Below, piece by piece: positions 22,460 through 34,110 of a stretch of DNA of 64,000 nucleotides. How positions within the stretch are numbered: position 1 is the stretch's first letter; every line of letters starts with the position of its first letter. A model generated the notes under the pieces. The model saw only the letters and a program-made list of their open reading frames with translations, made no database searches and was not told the DNA's origin. Source of the stretch: Populus alba. Lineage: Eukaryota > Streptophyta > Magnoliopsida > Malpighiales > Salicaceae. Position numbers and translations under genes: made by a program. The stretch lies in contig NC_133301.1 of assembly GCF_005239225.2 (NCBI RefSeq), positions 6,721,157 through 6,785,156 of the forward strand. The letters run 5' to 3'.

Positions 22460-23636
22460 TCTTTAAATTTGTAAAATTTGGTTAGTAGCACAACATATAT
22501 CCACACACATCTCGTGTATCACACAAAAAAAAAAAATCAAGGCTTTTTCACTCTAATAAGCTCACTACACCTTGTACCTCACAATTTGCTATCTTTGGTT
22601 CTTTAGGAACTAAAATCAACAAATCAAAGTCAGTAGCCTTCGCAGTGCACTCTAAAATATAATTTTCAAACTCAAGAATAAAAAAATATACTAAAAACAA
22701 AGCAAAACAAAACTACAATTACAATTTTATGAGTAGTAATGCAAATTCGTACGAATTGTGGACGAAACGAAGACATGAAATAAAATAGAAGCGAATGTTA
22801 AGGAAAACAATTACTTGACTCCTAGATAACCCAAATATAGTAGAAACAAAAATATTTGGACAAAACTAAACAGAAAAGATCATGTTTTGAAACTTGAGGC
22901 AAATCTAACCTATTACGCTATTTTTACGTAACAAAATTGAAACCCAGACCAAACGATCTCGAAATGACCTCAAATTCAACATTTAGTATTACAATACTAT
23001 GAAAATACCAAAAATCAATTTATAGGTCGTTCTATAATGTCTAGGTACCCAAACCCCTTGTATGATCAGTTTGCAGCATAATTGAACCTCCAATTAAAAC
23101 CTCCAGAAGCCGATATCCAAATAAGCCCAAATTTAATATATGGTGCTATAGCATACCCAATACATAGAATATGAAGTTCCAATAGATTCTAATCTGGTTT
23201 GCTTATGGTTCACTAATAATAGTGTTTCTACGGCAGAATTGAACCTCGAATTAAAACCTCAAGCAAACAATATCAGAATAAGTCCAAATTTGACATATGA
23301 TGCAATCTCACCCCCAATATACTGAATATGAAGTTTAAATTTATTTTGAGGTGGTTTGGTTATGGTTCACCAAGAGTTGTGTTTCTACGGCAAAAATTGA
23401 ATGATCCTTTAAATTTCAACTAATCCCTCTTTAACTCTCTTTTTTTGTTTTTTGTTTTTTAATATATATTTATATGATTAGAGACAGTAACAAGATGAAA
23501 TATAATTTTTTTTTATGATGCAGACACGAAGAACAAGAAGATGGATGCAAACACTGAAAAACTTAAGGGAACACTAAAAAAAAAAGAAAATAATAGAATG
23601 ATATGACCTTGTTTCAGAGCCTAGCTCTGATACCAA
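22460..23636 (-). other. Gypsy leader and primer site (minus)
   Basis: An untranslated leader of about 1.16 kb lies between the primer site (23623-23634, complement of TGGTATCAGAGC) and the gag start. It contains the ~157-bp tandem leader units seen in the plus-strand copies (at about 23060-23400 here) and no coding frame. Its length fits the other elements of this family. Confidence 0.85.
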
Positions 23637-26578
23637 CTGATACGAACCTCGTGATCACGTGGTCACGCAACCCGCAATCAAGATTGAGATTTGATCCCGG
23701 AAAGCTGAAATACGTCTGATAAGAGTGTGACACAATGGAAACCTGCCTCAAGGCACCAACACTATTGAAATGAGTAGAATGACGCCACGAAGCTAGTTAA
23801 TCTTTGATAAGTCAGATTCAGTTCATTCAAGAATTGAAGAATGCAAGAATCACTCTCACACGTTAAAACTGAAAAATTCAAAATAATAATCATCAAAGCT
23901 GCCAAAATTTTGGCTTACATGAGTTTAAATAGTTCTTGAAAAATTAACCCTAATGGACCCCTTATGTGGGCTTATACGAGGTCCACTCAAAACTGGCCCA
24001 AAACCCTAAACTGAAAAGCCTAAACTTAATCCAAACAAGCCTTGGATCCTAGCTGAAAACAAAGTATTAATTAAGCCCAAACAAGCCTTGGGATGTAGCT
24101 ATCAAAATAAAAATAAAGCCCCTAATATTAAATCCTTGTTCTACTATGAGAAGAAGAGAATGAAGTAAAGTATTACAAAACTGATTCAAGGCTTATTTAT
24201 AGCCTTCTATGCAACCCCTTAATCCTAGAAACAAAAGGAAAAGGTAGCCACCCATGTTGTTTCCAAGTTGTAGTAGGATTCTTTTGTTTCCTTTGTTGTC
24301 CTCACTTTATGGCTCAAATAAGGTTGTATTAGATCCCTCTTGCACATGGATAAGATGTATTAGGGTCTCCTCTTGATACTCCAATGAACCTTTCAATTCT
24401 TTTTTTTTGGTAAGCTGACTTATGTATTAAAAGAAAATGATACAAAGAATATAATGGGCATACCCAAGATTTACAATGAGGACAAAAACGAAAACCAACA
24501 AATGGCTACAGGCTAGCCAAACAAAAAAAAAACTTGGACCAACTAGATATGCTAGGGGTACAAAAAACAACCAGCTAAACATCAAATTAAGAGTCCATGT
24601 TATTGACCCTCCAAAGTCTTTGGATCCTTGTGTTTTCATCTGTTTGTTGAACATTCCTTATCAAAACAAGCTTATCGCGAATGATACATTCGATTTGATC
24701 AAAAACCAAATTCGAAGCTTTAGACACATCTGCAAAGATCCTTTGCATTCCGTTCTTGCCAGATACAATACACTGTAGCTGCGAAACCCAGTTTACGAGA
24801 AAAGTTGACGAAACTTTTTCCATGCCAAGAGACAGTGGCCAATCGAATCCATTCATCCAAGCTTTTTGTCATTCTTGGAATGTCGCATCTATCACAAAAC
24901 ATTCCACCATAATGCTTTCGCAAAGGAGCATTCGAAGAACAAGTGGTTGTGATCTTCATTATTGCAGAGACAGAGTGAGCACCTATTGGGACCATGAATA
25001 CCAAACCGATGAAGTCTATCCTGCGTTGAGAGTTTCCGTTGGATAGCCACCCAAAGAAGAAATGCATGTCTTGGGACAACATTCTTGAACCACCACGATG
25101 TCATGCCAATCAACCATTTGATGATGAATTCTTAGTTGTTCCCAAGCTACTTTGACTGAGAAACTCTGATTTGGCGAATCCAACCAAACAATCTCATCCT
25201 TTTGCCCTTTAGAGTAGAGGTGGAAGGAAATAGCTTCTAAAATGGGGTGCCAGCCAATAGCATGAGTGATAGGAATTCTCCATTCTAAGTTATTAATCAG
25301 CACGTTCACTCTCGCGTTGTGTTCCATACCTGAATCATAGATGAAACGTTCACCGTAGGTATCAGCGAGCGGGCTGTGAGGATGCCAATTGTCAAACCAT
25401 AGAGAGGTTGTCATTCCATCTCCGATGACGTGCTTCATCTTCGGCCATGCTAAGGATCTGAGCTTTAGAATCTTTCCCCAAGCCCAAGAGCAGCTTCCTG
25501 GCGCCTTGATTGTCCAGAAATTCCTACCTCGCAAGAGATTGGATCTGATCCAAGTAGACCAGATTGAGCCATCTGAGTCATTGCACAAGTTCCAAATATG
25601 TTTCAACAAGGCAATCTTGTTCCATTCTGCTATCCTTTTTATGCCTAGCCCCCCCTCCTTTTTTGGAAGACATACCTGATCCCAAAGCCACTTTAGCCCT
25701 GGTAGTGCTCATATCTGAACCTGACCAAAGAAAGGATCTCATAATTTGCTCAACATTTTTCACTACTTCCCCAGGTAATAGGAATAGAGATGCCCAATAG
25801 ACCTGGATGGAGAATAAGACTGAGTTAATCAGTTGTACTCGCCCTGCGAAAGAGAGTGTTCTACAGGTCCAATGTCGAACTTTGGCGGTAATTCGATCCA
25901 CGAGGCCCTTACAATTAACAGCTTTAGTCTGGACGAGATAAGAGGCACTCCCAAATATTTCATAGGAAGCTCCCCCTCTCTAAACCCAAGAATACTGATA
26001 ATCTGTTCCCTCTCAGCTCCTAACGAACCGCTTAAGAAGATGTCACTTTTGTTTGGATTTGGATATAGACCTGATAGAACCTGAAACTCTGTGAGTACAT
26101 TTTTGATCATACGGATTGAATGTACATCCCCTTTGCTGAATATCATCAAGTCGTCGGCAAAGCAAAGATGAGAAATTCTGTCCTTCTTGCATCTCCAGTG
26201 GAACTTGAAGTTTTGGTTGGCACTCATATTGCAGAACAGCCCTGACAGGATTTCCATGCATAGCACAAACAAATATGGAGATAATGGATCACCTTGTCTC
26301 AGCCCTCTCCCCCCTTGGAAGTAACCCGCAAGTTCACCGTTGACGTTGATTGAGAATTGACATGATGTAACACAAACCATGATCCAATCAATGACTGTTC
26401 TAGGGAACCCCATTTTTATCAACGTAGCATCAACGAAATCCCACCGAACAGAGTCAGAACCTTTCAATTCTAACTTGGTGGAAACCTTCAAAACCTATGC
26501 ATTCAATGCCTCTTTCAATGTCTTTGTCTTGGACCGAGTTATTGGACCTTACTGGTGTTTCTAGGCTGGTCCACATCA
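23637..26578 (-). mobile_element. 5' LTR1a of the minus-strand gypsy element, with a nested LINE
   Basis: The ends are TGATACGAACC at 23637 and GGTCCACATCA at 26578. The LINE insertion (24401-26456) and its 15-bp duplication interrupt it. Without them the LTR is about 870 bp, longer than LTR1a elsewhere (734 bp) because of about 150 extra bp near 24125-24295. It carries remains of the GPMTRSKTK polyprotein tail (KTLKE.LNA.VLKVSTK, 26462-26540). It lies immediately beside LTR3 sequence (26579). Confidence 0.88.
24401..26456 (-). mobile_element. 5'-truncated LINE in LTR1a
   Basis: The perfect 15-bp duplication GAACCTTTCAATTCT is at 24386-24400 and 26457-26471. Poly(T) lies at 24401. The sequence begins inside the RT (SVRWDFVDATLIKMGF) and includes GLRQGDPLSPYLFVLCMEIL, LCFADDLMIFSKGD, YLGVPLISSRL, RSFLWSG and the zf-RVT (CSLCLCNNEDHNHLFFEC). 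It is the same family as the LINE at 1865-10599 and retains a longer uninterrupted RT segment (25829-26456). Frameshifts near 25870 and 25690 and at the start of the zinc domain make it inactive. Confidence 0.95.
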
Positions 26579-27162
26579 TCAACATTATTGGAATAAGAAA
26601 CCCCCACCCAATGAATACAAATTCATGAACAAGAAGTATAAGGAAAACACCACAGGGTTTAGTTATACCTAGATATGTCAAATTTGTTCTTTATCCCAGC
26701 AAAGAAAACATGTTGCATCATGCAAAACATAAGTTTATTTCATAAATTCATGGCTCCTCAAGATTTGAGCTTACAAAACCTTATATAATAATTCAACTAG
26801 TAACCCTAATTGACTCAAAACTTGTGGGATAATATTTACCTTTTTACAATAAACCTAAAGTATGTTAAATAAGCTCAAACATAAAGAAAATAATAAAGAT
26901 AACAAATCTGACACATAAACTAAAGTTGTTGCACCTAATTAAATAAAATAACCTAAGATAGATAATTTTTATATTTTAAATAATTTCTTGAATTAAATTC
27001 TCATCCTAGAAAACCTAGGGTCTTTGTTGCCACCTTTAGATATTCAACATAGGCTAGGAAATTGATTGCTGAAGTTGCCTCATCTATAGTTTTCTTATTT
27101 ATCTAGGATAATTAATTGAAGCTTTAAAGATTCCTCTCAAAGCATGAAAACCTTTGTTGCCT
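26579..27162 (-). mobile_element. LTR3, left part
   Basis: It resembles the CA-end half of LTR2 (CATTATTGGAATAAG, CCCCCACCCAATGAATAC, AAGTATAAGG) but is clearly diverged. It ends at 27162 with TGCCT, where the 12.6-kb block begins. Its other half resumes at 39735 after a second TGCCT. The terminal ~110 bp at the CA end are missing on the left. Confidence 0.8.
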
Positions 27163-28709
27163 TGATGCGAACCTCGTGATCACGTGGTCACGCAACTCAC
27201 AATCAAGATTGAGATCTGATCTCGGAAAGCCGAAATAGGTCTGATATGAGTGCGACACAATGGAAACCTGCCTCAAGGCACCAACACTATTGGAATGAGT
27301 AGAATGACGCCACGAAGCCAGTTAATCTTCGATAAGTCAGATTCAGTTCGTTCTAGAACTGAAGAATGCAAGAATCACTCTCACACGTTAAAACTGAAAA
27401 ATTCAGAATAATAATCATCAAAAGCTGCCGAAATTGTGGCTTACATGAGTTTAAATAGTTCTTGAAAAATTAACCCTAATGGACCTCTTATGTGGACTTA
27501 TATGAGGTCCACTCAAAACTGGCCCAAAACCCTAAACTAAAAGCCCATAACCATGCGACATTCCAAGAATGACAAAAAGCTTGGATGAATGAATTCGATT
27601 GGCCACTGTCTCTTGGCATGGAAAAAGTTTCGTCAACTTTTCTCGTAAACTGGGTTTCGCAGCTACAGTGTATTGTATCTGGCAAGAACGGAATGCAAGG
27701 ATCTTTGCAGATGTGTCTAAAGCTTCGAATTTGGTTTTTGATCAAATCGAATGTATCATTCGCGATAAGCTTGTTTTGATGAGGAATGTTCAACAAACAG
27801 ATGAAAACATAAGGATCCAAAGACTTTGGAGGGTCAATAACATTGACTCTTAATTTGATGTTTAGCTGGTTGTTTTTGTACCCCTAGCATATCTAGTTGG
27901 TCCAAGTTTTTGTTTTGTTGTGGCTAGCCTGTAGCCATTTGTTGGTTTTCGTTTCTGTCCTCATTGTAAATCTTGGGAATGCCCATTATATTCTTTGTAT
28001 CATTTTCTTTTAATACATAAGTCAGCTTACCAAAAAAAAAAAAAGCCCATAACCTGATCCAAACAAGCCTTGGATCCTAGCTGAAAACAAACTATTAATT
28101 AAGCCCAAACATGAAAGAAAATAATAAAAATAAGTAACTTGTCATTAAATACCACCAGCCCTTATAGTTCTTGAAAAATTAACCCTAATGGACCTCTTAT
28201 GTGGACTTATATGAGGTCCACTCAAAACTGGCCCAAAACCCTAAACTAAAAGCCCATAACCTGATCCAAACAAGCCTTGGATCCTAGCCGAAAACAAACT
28301 ATTAATTAAGCCTAAACATGAAAGAAAATAATAAAAATAAGTAACTTGTCATTAAATACCACCAGCCCTTCTTTCCTTGTGTAGCTAGGATGAATAAGGA
28401 ATCCTTATAAGAAAAGGATTCTGAAACATTAATGAATCCTTTCCACACTAGGAGATTATATTGCAACTCATTAAATATCCTTGTGGAACTAGGAAATTCC
28501 CAAAACCAGCTCCCACATCCTTGGAGGAAAAGAATCCTAATCAAATAGGAAGTGCACAAGTCAAATGGAAGTAAATAACAAAATCCGTATAGCCTCTGTT
28601 GACCAGTATTAGGGTGCCTTCCCGAGCTCCGATTGACCTGGACTATTGCGCTTTTTATGCCAAAATCCGAATCTGACCTTACTTGGGTCGTCTCACAGGG
28701 CTGAACCGT
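27163..28709 (-). mobile_element. LTR1b (minus) with nested LINE and internal duplication
   Basis: It starts TGATGCGAACC (CA end) and runs to GGGCTGAACCGT at 28709, missing only the last 4 bases of the LTR start. It contains the LINE at 27553-28040. A tandem duplication repeats the block from ATAGTTCTTGAAAAATTAACC to CACCAGCCCTT (second copy at 28164-28370). Removing both gives about 842 bp, the LTR1b length. The polyprotein-tail frame is open at 28302-28700. Confidence 0.88.
27553..28040 (+). mobile_element. 5'-truncated LINE 3' end inside LTR1b
   Basis: It begins ATGCGACATTCCAAGAATGAC (LINE C-terminal coding) and ends with the LINE 3' UTR and poly(A) (28032-28040). The duplication AAAAGCCCATAACC is at 27539-27552 and 28041-28054. 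It is nearly identical to 7694-8138. Confidence 0.93.
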
Positions 28710-29463
28710 TCGGGAAGGCACCCCAATACTGGTCAACAGAGGCTATACGGATTTTCTTATTTACTTCCATTTGACTTGTGGACTTCCTATTTGATTAGGA
28801 TTCTTTTCCTCCAAGGATGTGGGAGCTGGTTTTGGGAATTTCCTAGTTCAACAAGGATATTTAATGAGTTGCAATATATTCTCCTAGTGTGGCAAGGATT
28901 CATTAATGTTTCAGAATCCTTTTCTTATAAGGATTCCTTATTCATCCTAGCTACACAAGGAAAGAAAGGCTGGTGGTATTTAATGACAAGTTACTTATTT
29001 TTATTATTTTCTTTCATGTTTGGGCTTAATTAATAGTTTGTTTTCAGCTAGGATCCAAGGCTTGTTTGGATCAGGTTATGGGCTTTTAGTTTAGGGTTTT
29101 GGGCCAGTTTTGAGTGGATCTCATATAAGTCCACATAAGAGGTCCATTAGGGTTAATTTTTCAAGAACTATTTAAACTCATGTAAGCCACAATTTCGGCA
29201 GCTTTTGATTATTATTATTCCGAATTTTTCAGTTTTAACGTGTGAGAGTGATTCTTGCATTCTTCAGTTCTTGAACGAACTGAATCTGACTTATCGAAGA
29301 TTAACTGGCTTCGTGGCGTCATTCTACTCATTCCAATAGTGTTGGTGCCTTGGGGCAGGTTTCCATTGTGTCGCACTCATATCAGACCTATTTCGGCTTT
29401 CCGGGATCAGATCTCAATCTTGATTGTGGGTTGCGTGACCATGTGATCACGAGGTTCGCATCA
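28710..29463 (+). mobile_element. 5' LTR1 of the gag-pol element, truncated
   Basis: It starts inside LTR1b at TCGGGAAGGCACCCC and lacks the first ~88 bp. It ends GAGGTTCGCATCA at 29463. It abuts the minus-strand LTR1b directly, giving a near-perfect head-to-head palindrome centred on 28709/28710. Its 5' half is of the LTR1b type, but the 3' LTR of the same gag-pol element is LTR1a. The two LTRs therefore cannot come from one simple insertion. Confidence 0.88.
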
Positions 29464-29465
29464 GT

Positions 29466-29477
29466 TGGTATCAGAGC
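29466..29477 (+). promoter_or_regulatory. Primer-binding site, initiator-Met tRNA
   Basis: A perfect TGGTATCAGAGC two bases after the LTR end. It is the standard primer site of plant chromovirus-type Ty3/gypsy elements. Confidence 0.95.
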
Positions 29478-30647
29478 TAGGCTCCGAAACAAGGTCATAT
29501 CATTCTGTTATTTTCCTTTTTTTTTAGTGTCCCTTAAGTTTTTCAGTGTTTGCATCCATCTTCTTGTTCTTCGTTTCTGTGTCATCTAAGCAAAAAAAAA
29601 AAAAGGTTTATATTTCATCTTGTTACTGTCTCTAATCATATCAGTTTGTTAAGAATAAAAAAAAAATCAGAAAGAAATAGAGAAAAGAGGATTAGTTGAA
29701 ATTTGAAGGATGATTCAATTTTTGCTGCAGAAACACAAATCTTGATGAACCATAAGCAAACCACCTCGGAATCAATTTAAACTTCATATTCAGTCTATTG
29801 GGGGTGGGATCGCATGATATATCAAAGTTGGGCTTATTCTGATATTATTTGCTTGAGGTTTTAATTCGAGTTTCAATTCTGCCGCAAAACACTACTCTTA
29901 GTGAACCCTAGGTAAAACACCTTGGAAGCTATTGAAACCTCATATTCTGAGTATTGGTTATGTGATTGCACCATATATCAAATTTGGGCTTATTCTGATA
30001 TTATTTGCTTGAGGTTTTAATTCGAGGTTCAATTCTGCCGCAAACTGATCATACAAGGGGTTTGGGTACCTAGACATTATAGAACGACCTATAAATTGAT
30101 TTTTGGTGTTTTCATAGTATTGCAATACTAAATATTGAATTTGAGGTCATTTCGAGATCGTTTGGTCTGGGTTTCAATTCTGTTACGTAAAATTGCGTAA
30201 TAGGTTAGATTTGCCTCGAGTTTCAAAACATGATCTTTGCTGTTTAGTTTTGTCCAAATATTTTTGTTTCTGCTATATTTGGATTATCTAGGAGTCAAGT
30301 AATTGTTTTCTTAACATTCGCTTCTGTTTTATTTCGTGTCTTCGTTTCGTCCACAATTCGTACGAATTTGCATTGCTACTCGCAAAATCGTAATCCTAGT
30401 TTTGTTTTGCTTTGTTTTCAGTATATTTATTGATTCTTGAGTCTGAAAATTATATTTAGAGTGCGCTGCGAAGGCTATTGACTTTGATTTGTTGATTTCA
30501 GTTCCTAAAGAACCAAAAGAAAGCAAGTTGTGAGGTAAAAGGCGTAGAGAGCTTAATAGAGTGAAAAGCTTTCATTTTTGTTTGTGTGATACACGAGAGG
30601 TGTGAGGATATATTTGTGCTACTGACCAAATTTTGCAGATTCAAAGA
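29478..30647 (+). other. Gypsy leader (plus), with two 157-bp tandem units
   Basis: An untranslated region of 1.17 kb upstream of gag. Units start near 29727 and 29884 and end near 30040. Each contains a GCAGAAACAC or GCAAAACAC start, an ACC.T.GGAA block, a TATATCAAA.TTGGGCTTATTCTGATATTATTTGC block and TTTTAATTCGAG. The IQ-bearing element has three such units. A short oligo-A stretch lies at 29591-29602. Confidence 0.85.
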
Positions 30648-31850
30648 ATGTCTGAAAACAACGAATCAGCGACACAAAACGTTGACGTAGCTTTCCAATT
30701 GCGATCCATAGGCCAGCAACTTGAGCTGTTGTCTAGGACATACAAGGATCTGAAAGATGAGGTGAATTCGATAAAGCAACATAATAGTGGGGCTGATCGA
30801 CAGGGAAATACGGTCCGTATGGCTGCACGGAATGTTAGATCTGATTTTGAAGTGTTTGTTGATGAAAACGCAGATGCGGGAGAACATGACTATGATTTTG
30901 CATCAGCTGGCCAAGGAATCAGGTCTGGACCGAACAGGGCGAGGAGGAATGTGAATTTCCGTGGCATGAGCACTTATGAAGATATGGATGGGGACTTGGA
31001 CACCATTAAACTGAAAATTCCTACCTTTCAAGGTAAAAACGATCCCGAGGCTTATTTGGAGTGGGAGAAAAAGGTAGATTGGATTTTTGATTGCCATAGC
31101 TATTCTGAACAGAAAAAGGTGAAATTGGTGATAATTGAGTTTACGGAGTATGTGTTGATTTGATGGGATCAGATTGTGATCAGTAGGAGGAGGAATGACG
31201 AGCGACCCGTTCAGACTTGGGGGGAGATGAAAGTCTTAATGAGGAGACGATTTGTGCCAAACCACTATTATAGAGACTTATATCTGAAGCTCCAAGGTCT
31301 GAATCAAGGTTATAAGACAGTAGATGAATATCACAAAGAGATGGAGATAGCAATGATTCGGGCTAATGTTGTTGAGGATAGAGAAGCCACCATGGCTAGA
31401 TTTCTTAATGGGTTGAATCGGGACATTGCTAATGTGGTTGAGCTACAGCACTATGTGGAGCTAGAGGACATGGTTCACATGGCAACGAAGGTTGAGAGAC
31501 AACTTAGGAGGGGGCATGCTCGACCAGCGTTTAATTCGGGTTCGTCATCATCTTGGAAGCCGAATCTAAAGAGAGAGGGCATTGTCCGCCCAAAATCCTT
31601 TGGTCCTTCTAGAACTGAACCACCAAAGGCTAAAGTTGATGTCCCTTCTGATGCCAAAGGTAAATCTGAAACTCAACCTAAACATACTCGTGATGTTAAA
31701 TGTTTCAGGTGTCAGGGACATGGACATTATGCTTCAGAGTGTCCAAACAAGAGAATCATGATGATTAGAGATAATGGTGATGTGGAATCTGAAAGTGACA
31801 GTTCTGATTGTGAAGGCATGCCACCATTGGAGGATAGTGATGGGGATGAG
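30648..31850 (+). pseudogene. Gypsy gag, one stop (plus)
   Basis: The start codon at 30648 (MSENNESATQ) follows the leader. Domains: N-terminal coiled coil (QLELLSRTYKDLKDEVNSIKQ), gag core (KLKIPTFQGKNDPEAYLEW, KVDWIFDCHSY), VLMRRRFVPNHYYRDLYLK, and a CCHC knuckle (CFRCQGHGHYASECPNK near 31705-31755). A single TGA near 31161 replaces the first Trp of LIWWDQ. Otherwise gag runs open into the protease. Gag would form the particle and bind the RNA. This is the best preserved copy in the window. Confidence 0.93.
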
Positions 31851-32860
31851 TTAGCATTACCGGTTGAGGAGTCCTTGGTTATAAGGCGAACACTTCAGGT
31901 TCAGGTCAAAGAAGATGATACTAATGAACAAAGGGAGAACATCTTCCATACGCGTTGTTACGTACAAAGAAAGGTGTGTGGTTTAATTATAGATAGTGGA
32001 AGCTGTGTTAATGTTTGCAGTGCCACCCTTGTTAGTAAACTGAATTTGTGTACTGCTAAGCATGCTAAACCATATAGATTGCAATTGGCTGAATGATAGT
32101 GGTGAAGTGAAAGTGACTAAACAGGTTGTGGTTCCATTTTCGATTGGGAAATATGTTGATGAAGTTTTGTGCGACGTCGGTACCAATGCAAGCAAGTCAC
32201 ATCTTGTTTGGGGAGACCATGGCAATATGATAGGAAGGCAATTCATGATGAGGTTAAAATAGGTATACCATTGTAAAAAAGATGGTAAAACCATCACTCT
32301 TGTACCTCTTACACCCAAAACAGTGTATGATGATCAAATAAAGCTAAAAAGTGAGCATGAGGCGATGGGAGAGAAAATCAAGGTTGAGGAAAAAGGGGAG
32401 AGAAGACCATCAGATTCGGCTAGAACCCAAACCACTACAACCCATTCGGCCACCCATCCAAACACAAGCAAAATATTCGGCCAACACTCCAAACAAATCA
32501 AACCATTCGACCACAACTCAAAAACACCCAAATCTGGCCGAGAGTGGAGGTAAGACAAGAGGAGTGAAGAAAGTCAGCAAGTGTGATGAGAATTGTGTGG
32601 AAAAACTAAAAGAAACAACCCAATTTTTATGCTAGAGAGGGTGAGGTCAGATCTGCATTTTTCACTAACAAGCCAATGATCTTACTTGTGTACAAAGAGG
32701 CTTACTTTAATACTAATGATCTTGATCATATTGTGCCTAGTGTTGCTATTTCTTTGTTGCAGGGATTTGATGATGTGTTCCCCGACGATACTCCTAGCGG
32801 ATTACCACCATTGAGGGGATAGAGCATCAGATTGATTTTCGTACCCGGAGCTTCAATTCC
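31851..32860 (+). pseudogene. Gypsy aspartic protease and linker (plus)
   Basis: Following gag in frame, CGLIIDSGSCVNVCS holds the catalytic D-S-G near 31990. A frameshift at about 32090 (LQ.LAE then stop) breaks the protease. The next frame (32062-32262) carries LNDSGEVKVTKQVVVPFSIG, then another shift. The linker (32323-32553) is Ser/Thr/Asn/Lys-rich and precedes the DDVFPDDTPSGLPPLRG box near 32770-32820. Cleavage of the polyprotein could not occur from this copy. Confidence 0.88.
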
Positions 32861-34110
32861 TAACCGACCAGCTTATAGAAGCAATCCCGAGGAGACGAAG
32901 GAGCTTCAAAGGCAAGTTGATGAGCTGATGGAAAAGGGCTACATTCGTGAGAGTATGAGCCCGTGTGCTGTACCCGTGCTACTTGTGCCAAAGAAGGATG
33001 GAACATGGAGGAATGTGTGTTGATTGCCGAGCCATCAAACAACATAACGGTAAATTATAGACATCCCATCCCTAGGCTTGATGACATGTTAGATGAGTTA
33101 CATGGATCCTGTATTTTCTCTAAAATTGACTTGAAAAGTGGGTACCATCAAATTAGGATGAAAGAAGGTGATGAATGGAAAACAACATTTAAGACTAAGC
33201 ATGGTTTTGTATGAGATGGTTAGTATGCCGTTTGGACTTACAAATGCACCTAGTACGTTTATGCGTTTAATGAATCATGTGTTGCGTGCATTCATGGGTA
33301 AGTTTGTGGTTGTGTATTTTGATGACATTTTGATATATAGCAAGAACTTAACTGAGCATCTTGATCATTTGCGTAATGTACTTAGTGTGTTGCGTAGTGA
33401 GAAATTGTATGCTAATCTTAAAAAGTGTGCCTTTTGCATGGAGAAAATTGTGTTTCTTGGCTATGTTGTAACTGCACAGGGTATCGAGATGGATGAGGAG
33501 AAAGTTAAGGCCATCCGGGAATGGCCTACACCCAAATCGGTAAGTGAGGTAAGGAATTTTCATGGGTTAGCTAGTTTTTACAGGCGTTTTGTGAAAGATT
33601 TCAGCACAATAGCTGCGCCCTTGAATGAAGTTGTTAAAAAGTCAGTTGGGTTTAGATGGGGAGAGGAACAAGAGTTGGCTTTTGTTTTTTTGAAAGACAA
33701 ATTATGTTCTGCACCTGTTTTGGCTTTACCTGACTTTACAAAAGCATTTGAAATAGAATGTGATGCGTCTGGAATAGGAATAGGTGCTGTTTTGATGCAG
33801 GATCGGAGACCTATTGCGTATTTCAGTGAGAAGTTAAGTGGAGCGACCTTGAACTATCCCACTTACGACAAAGAACTCTATGCTTTGGTAAGAGCACTTG
33901 AGACATGGCAGCATTACTTGTGGCCAAAAGAGTTCGTAATCCATTCGGATCATGAGTCCTTGAAACATCTGAAAGGACAAGGTAAGTTGAATAGGAGGCA
34001 TGCAAAATGGGTTGAATTCATTGAAACTTTTCCTTACGTAATCAAGTATAAGCAAGGGAAAGAGAACATCGTAGCTGATGCACTCTCGCGCAGGTATGTT
34101 CTTTTACACA
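32861..34110 (+). pseudogene. Gypsy reverse transcriptase and RNase H (plus)
   Basis: The RT shows [68 protein letters not shown] and [12 protein letters not shown] (catalytic aspartates near 33320). RNase H shows [16 protein letters not shown] (near 33750), [24 protein letters not shown] and [11 protein letters not shown] (34060-34096). Frameshifts lie near 33010-33030 and 33205-33215. From 33215 the frame is open for about 490 codons through RNase H into the integrase. Confidence 0.95.
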
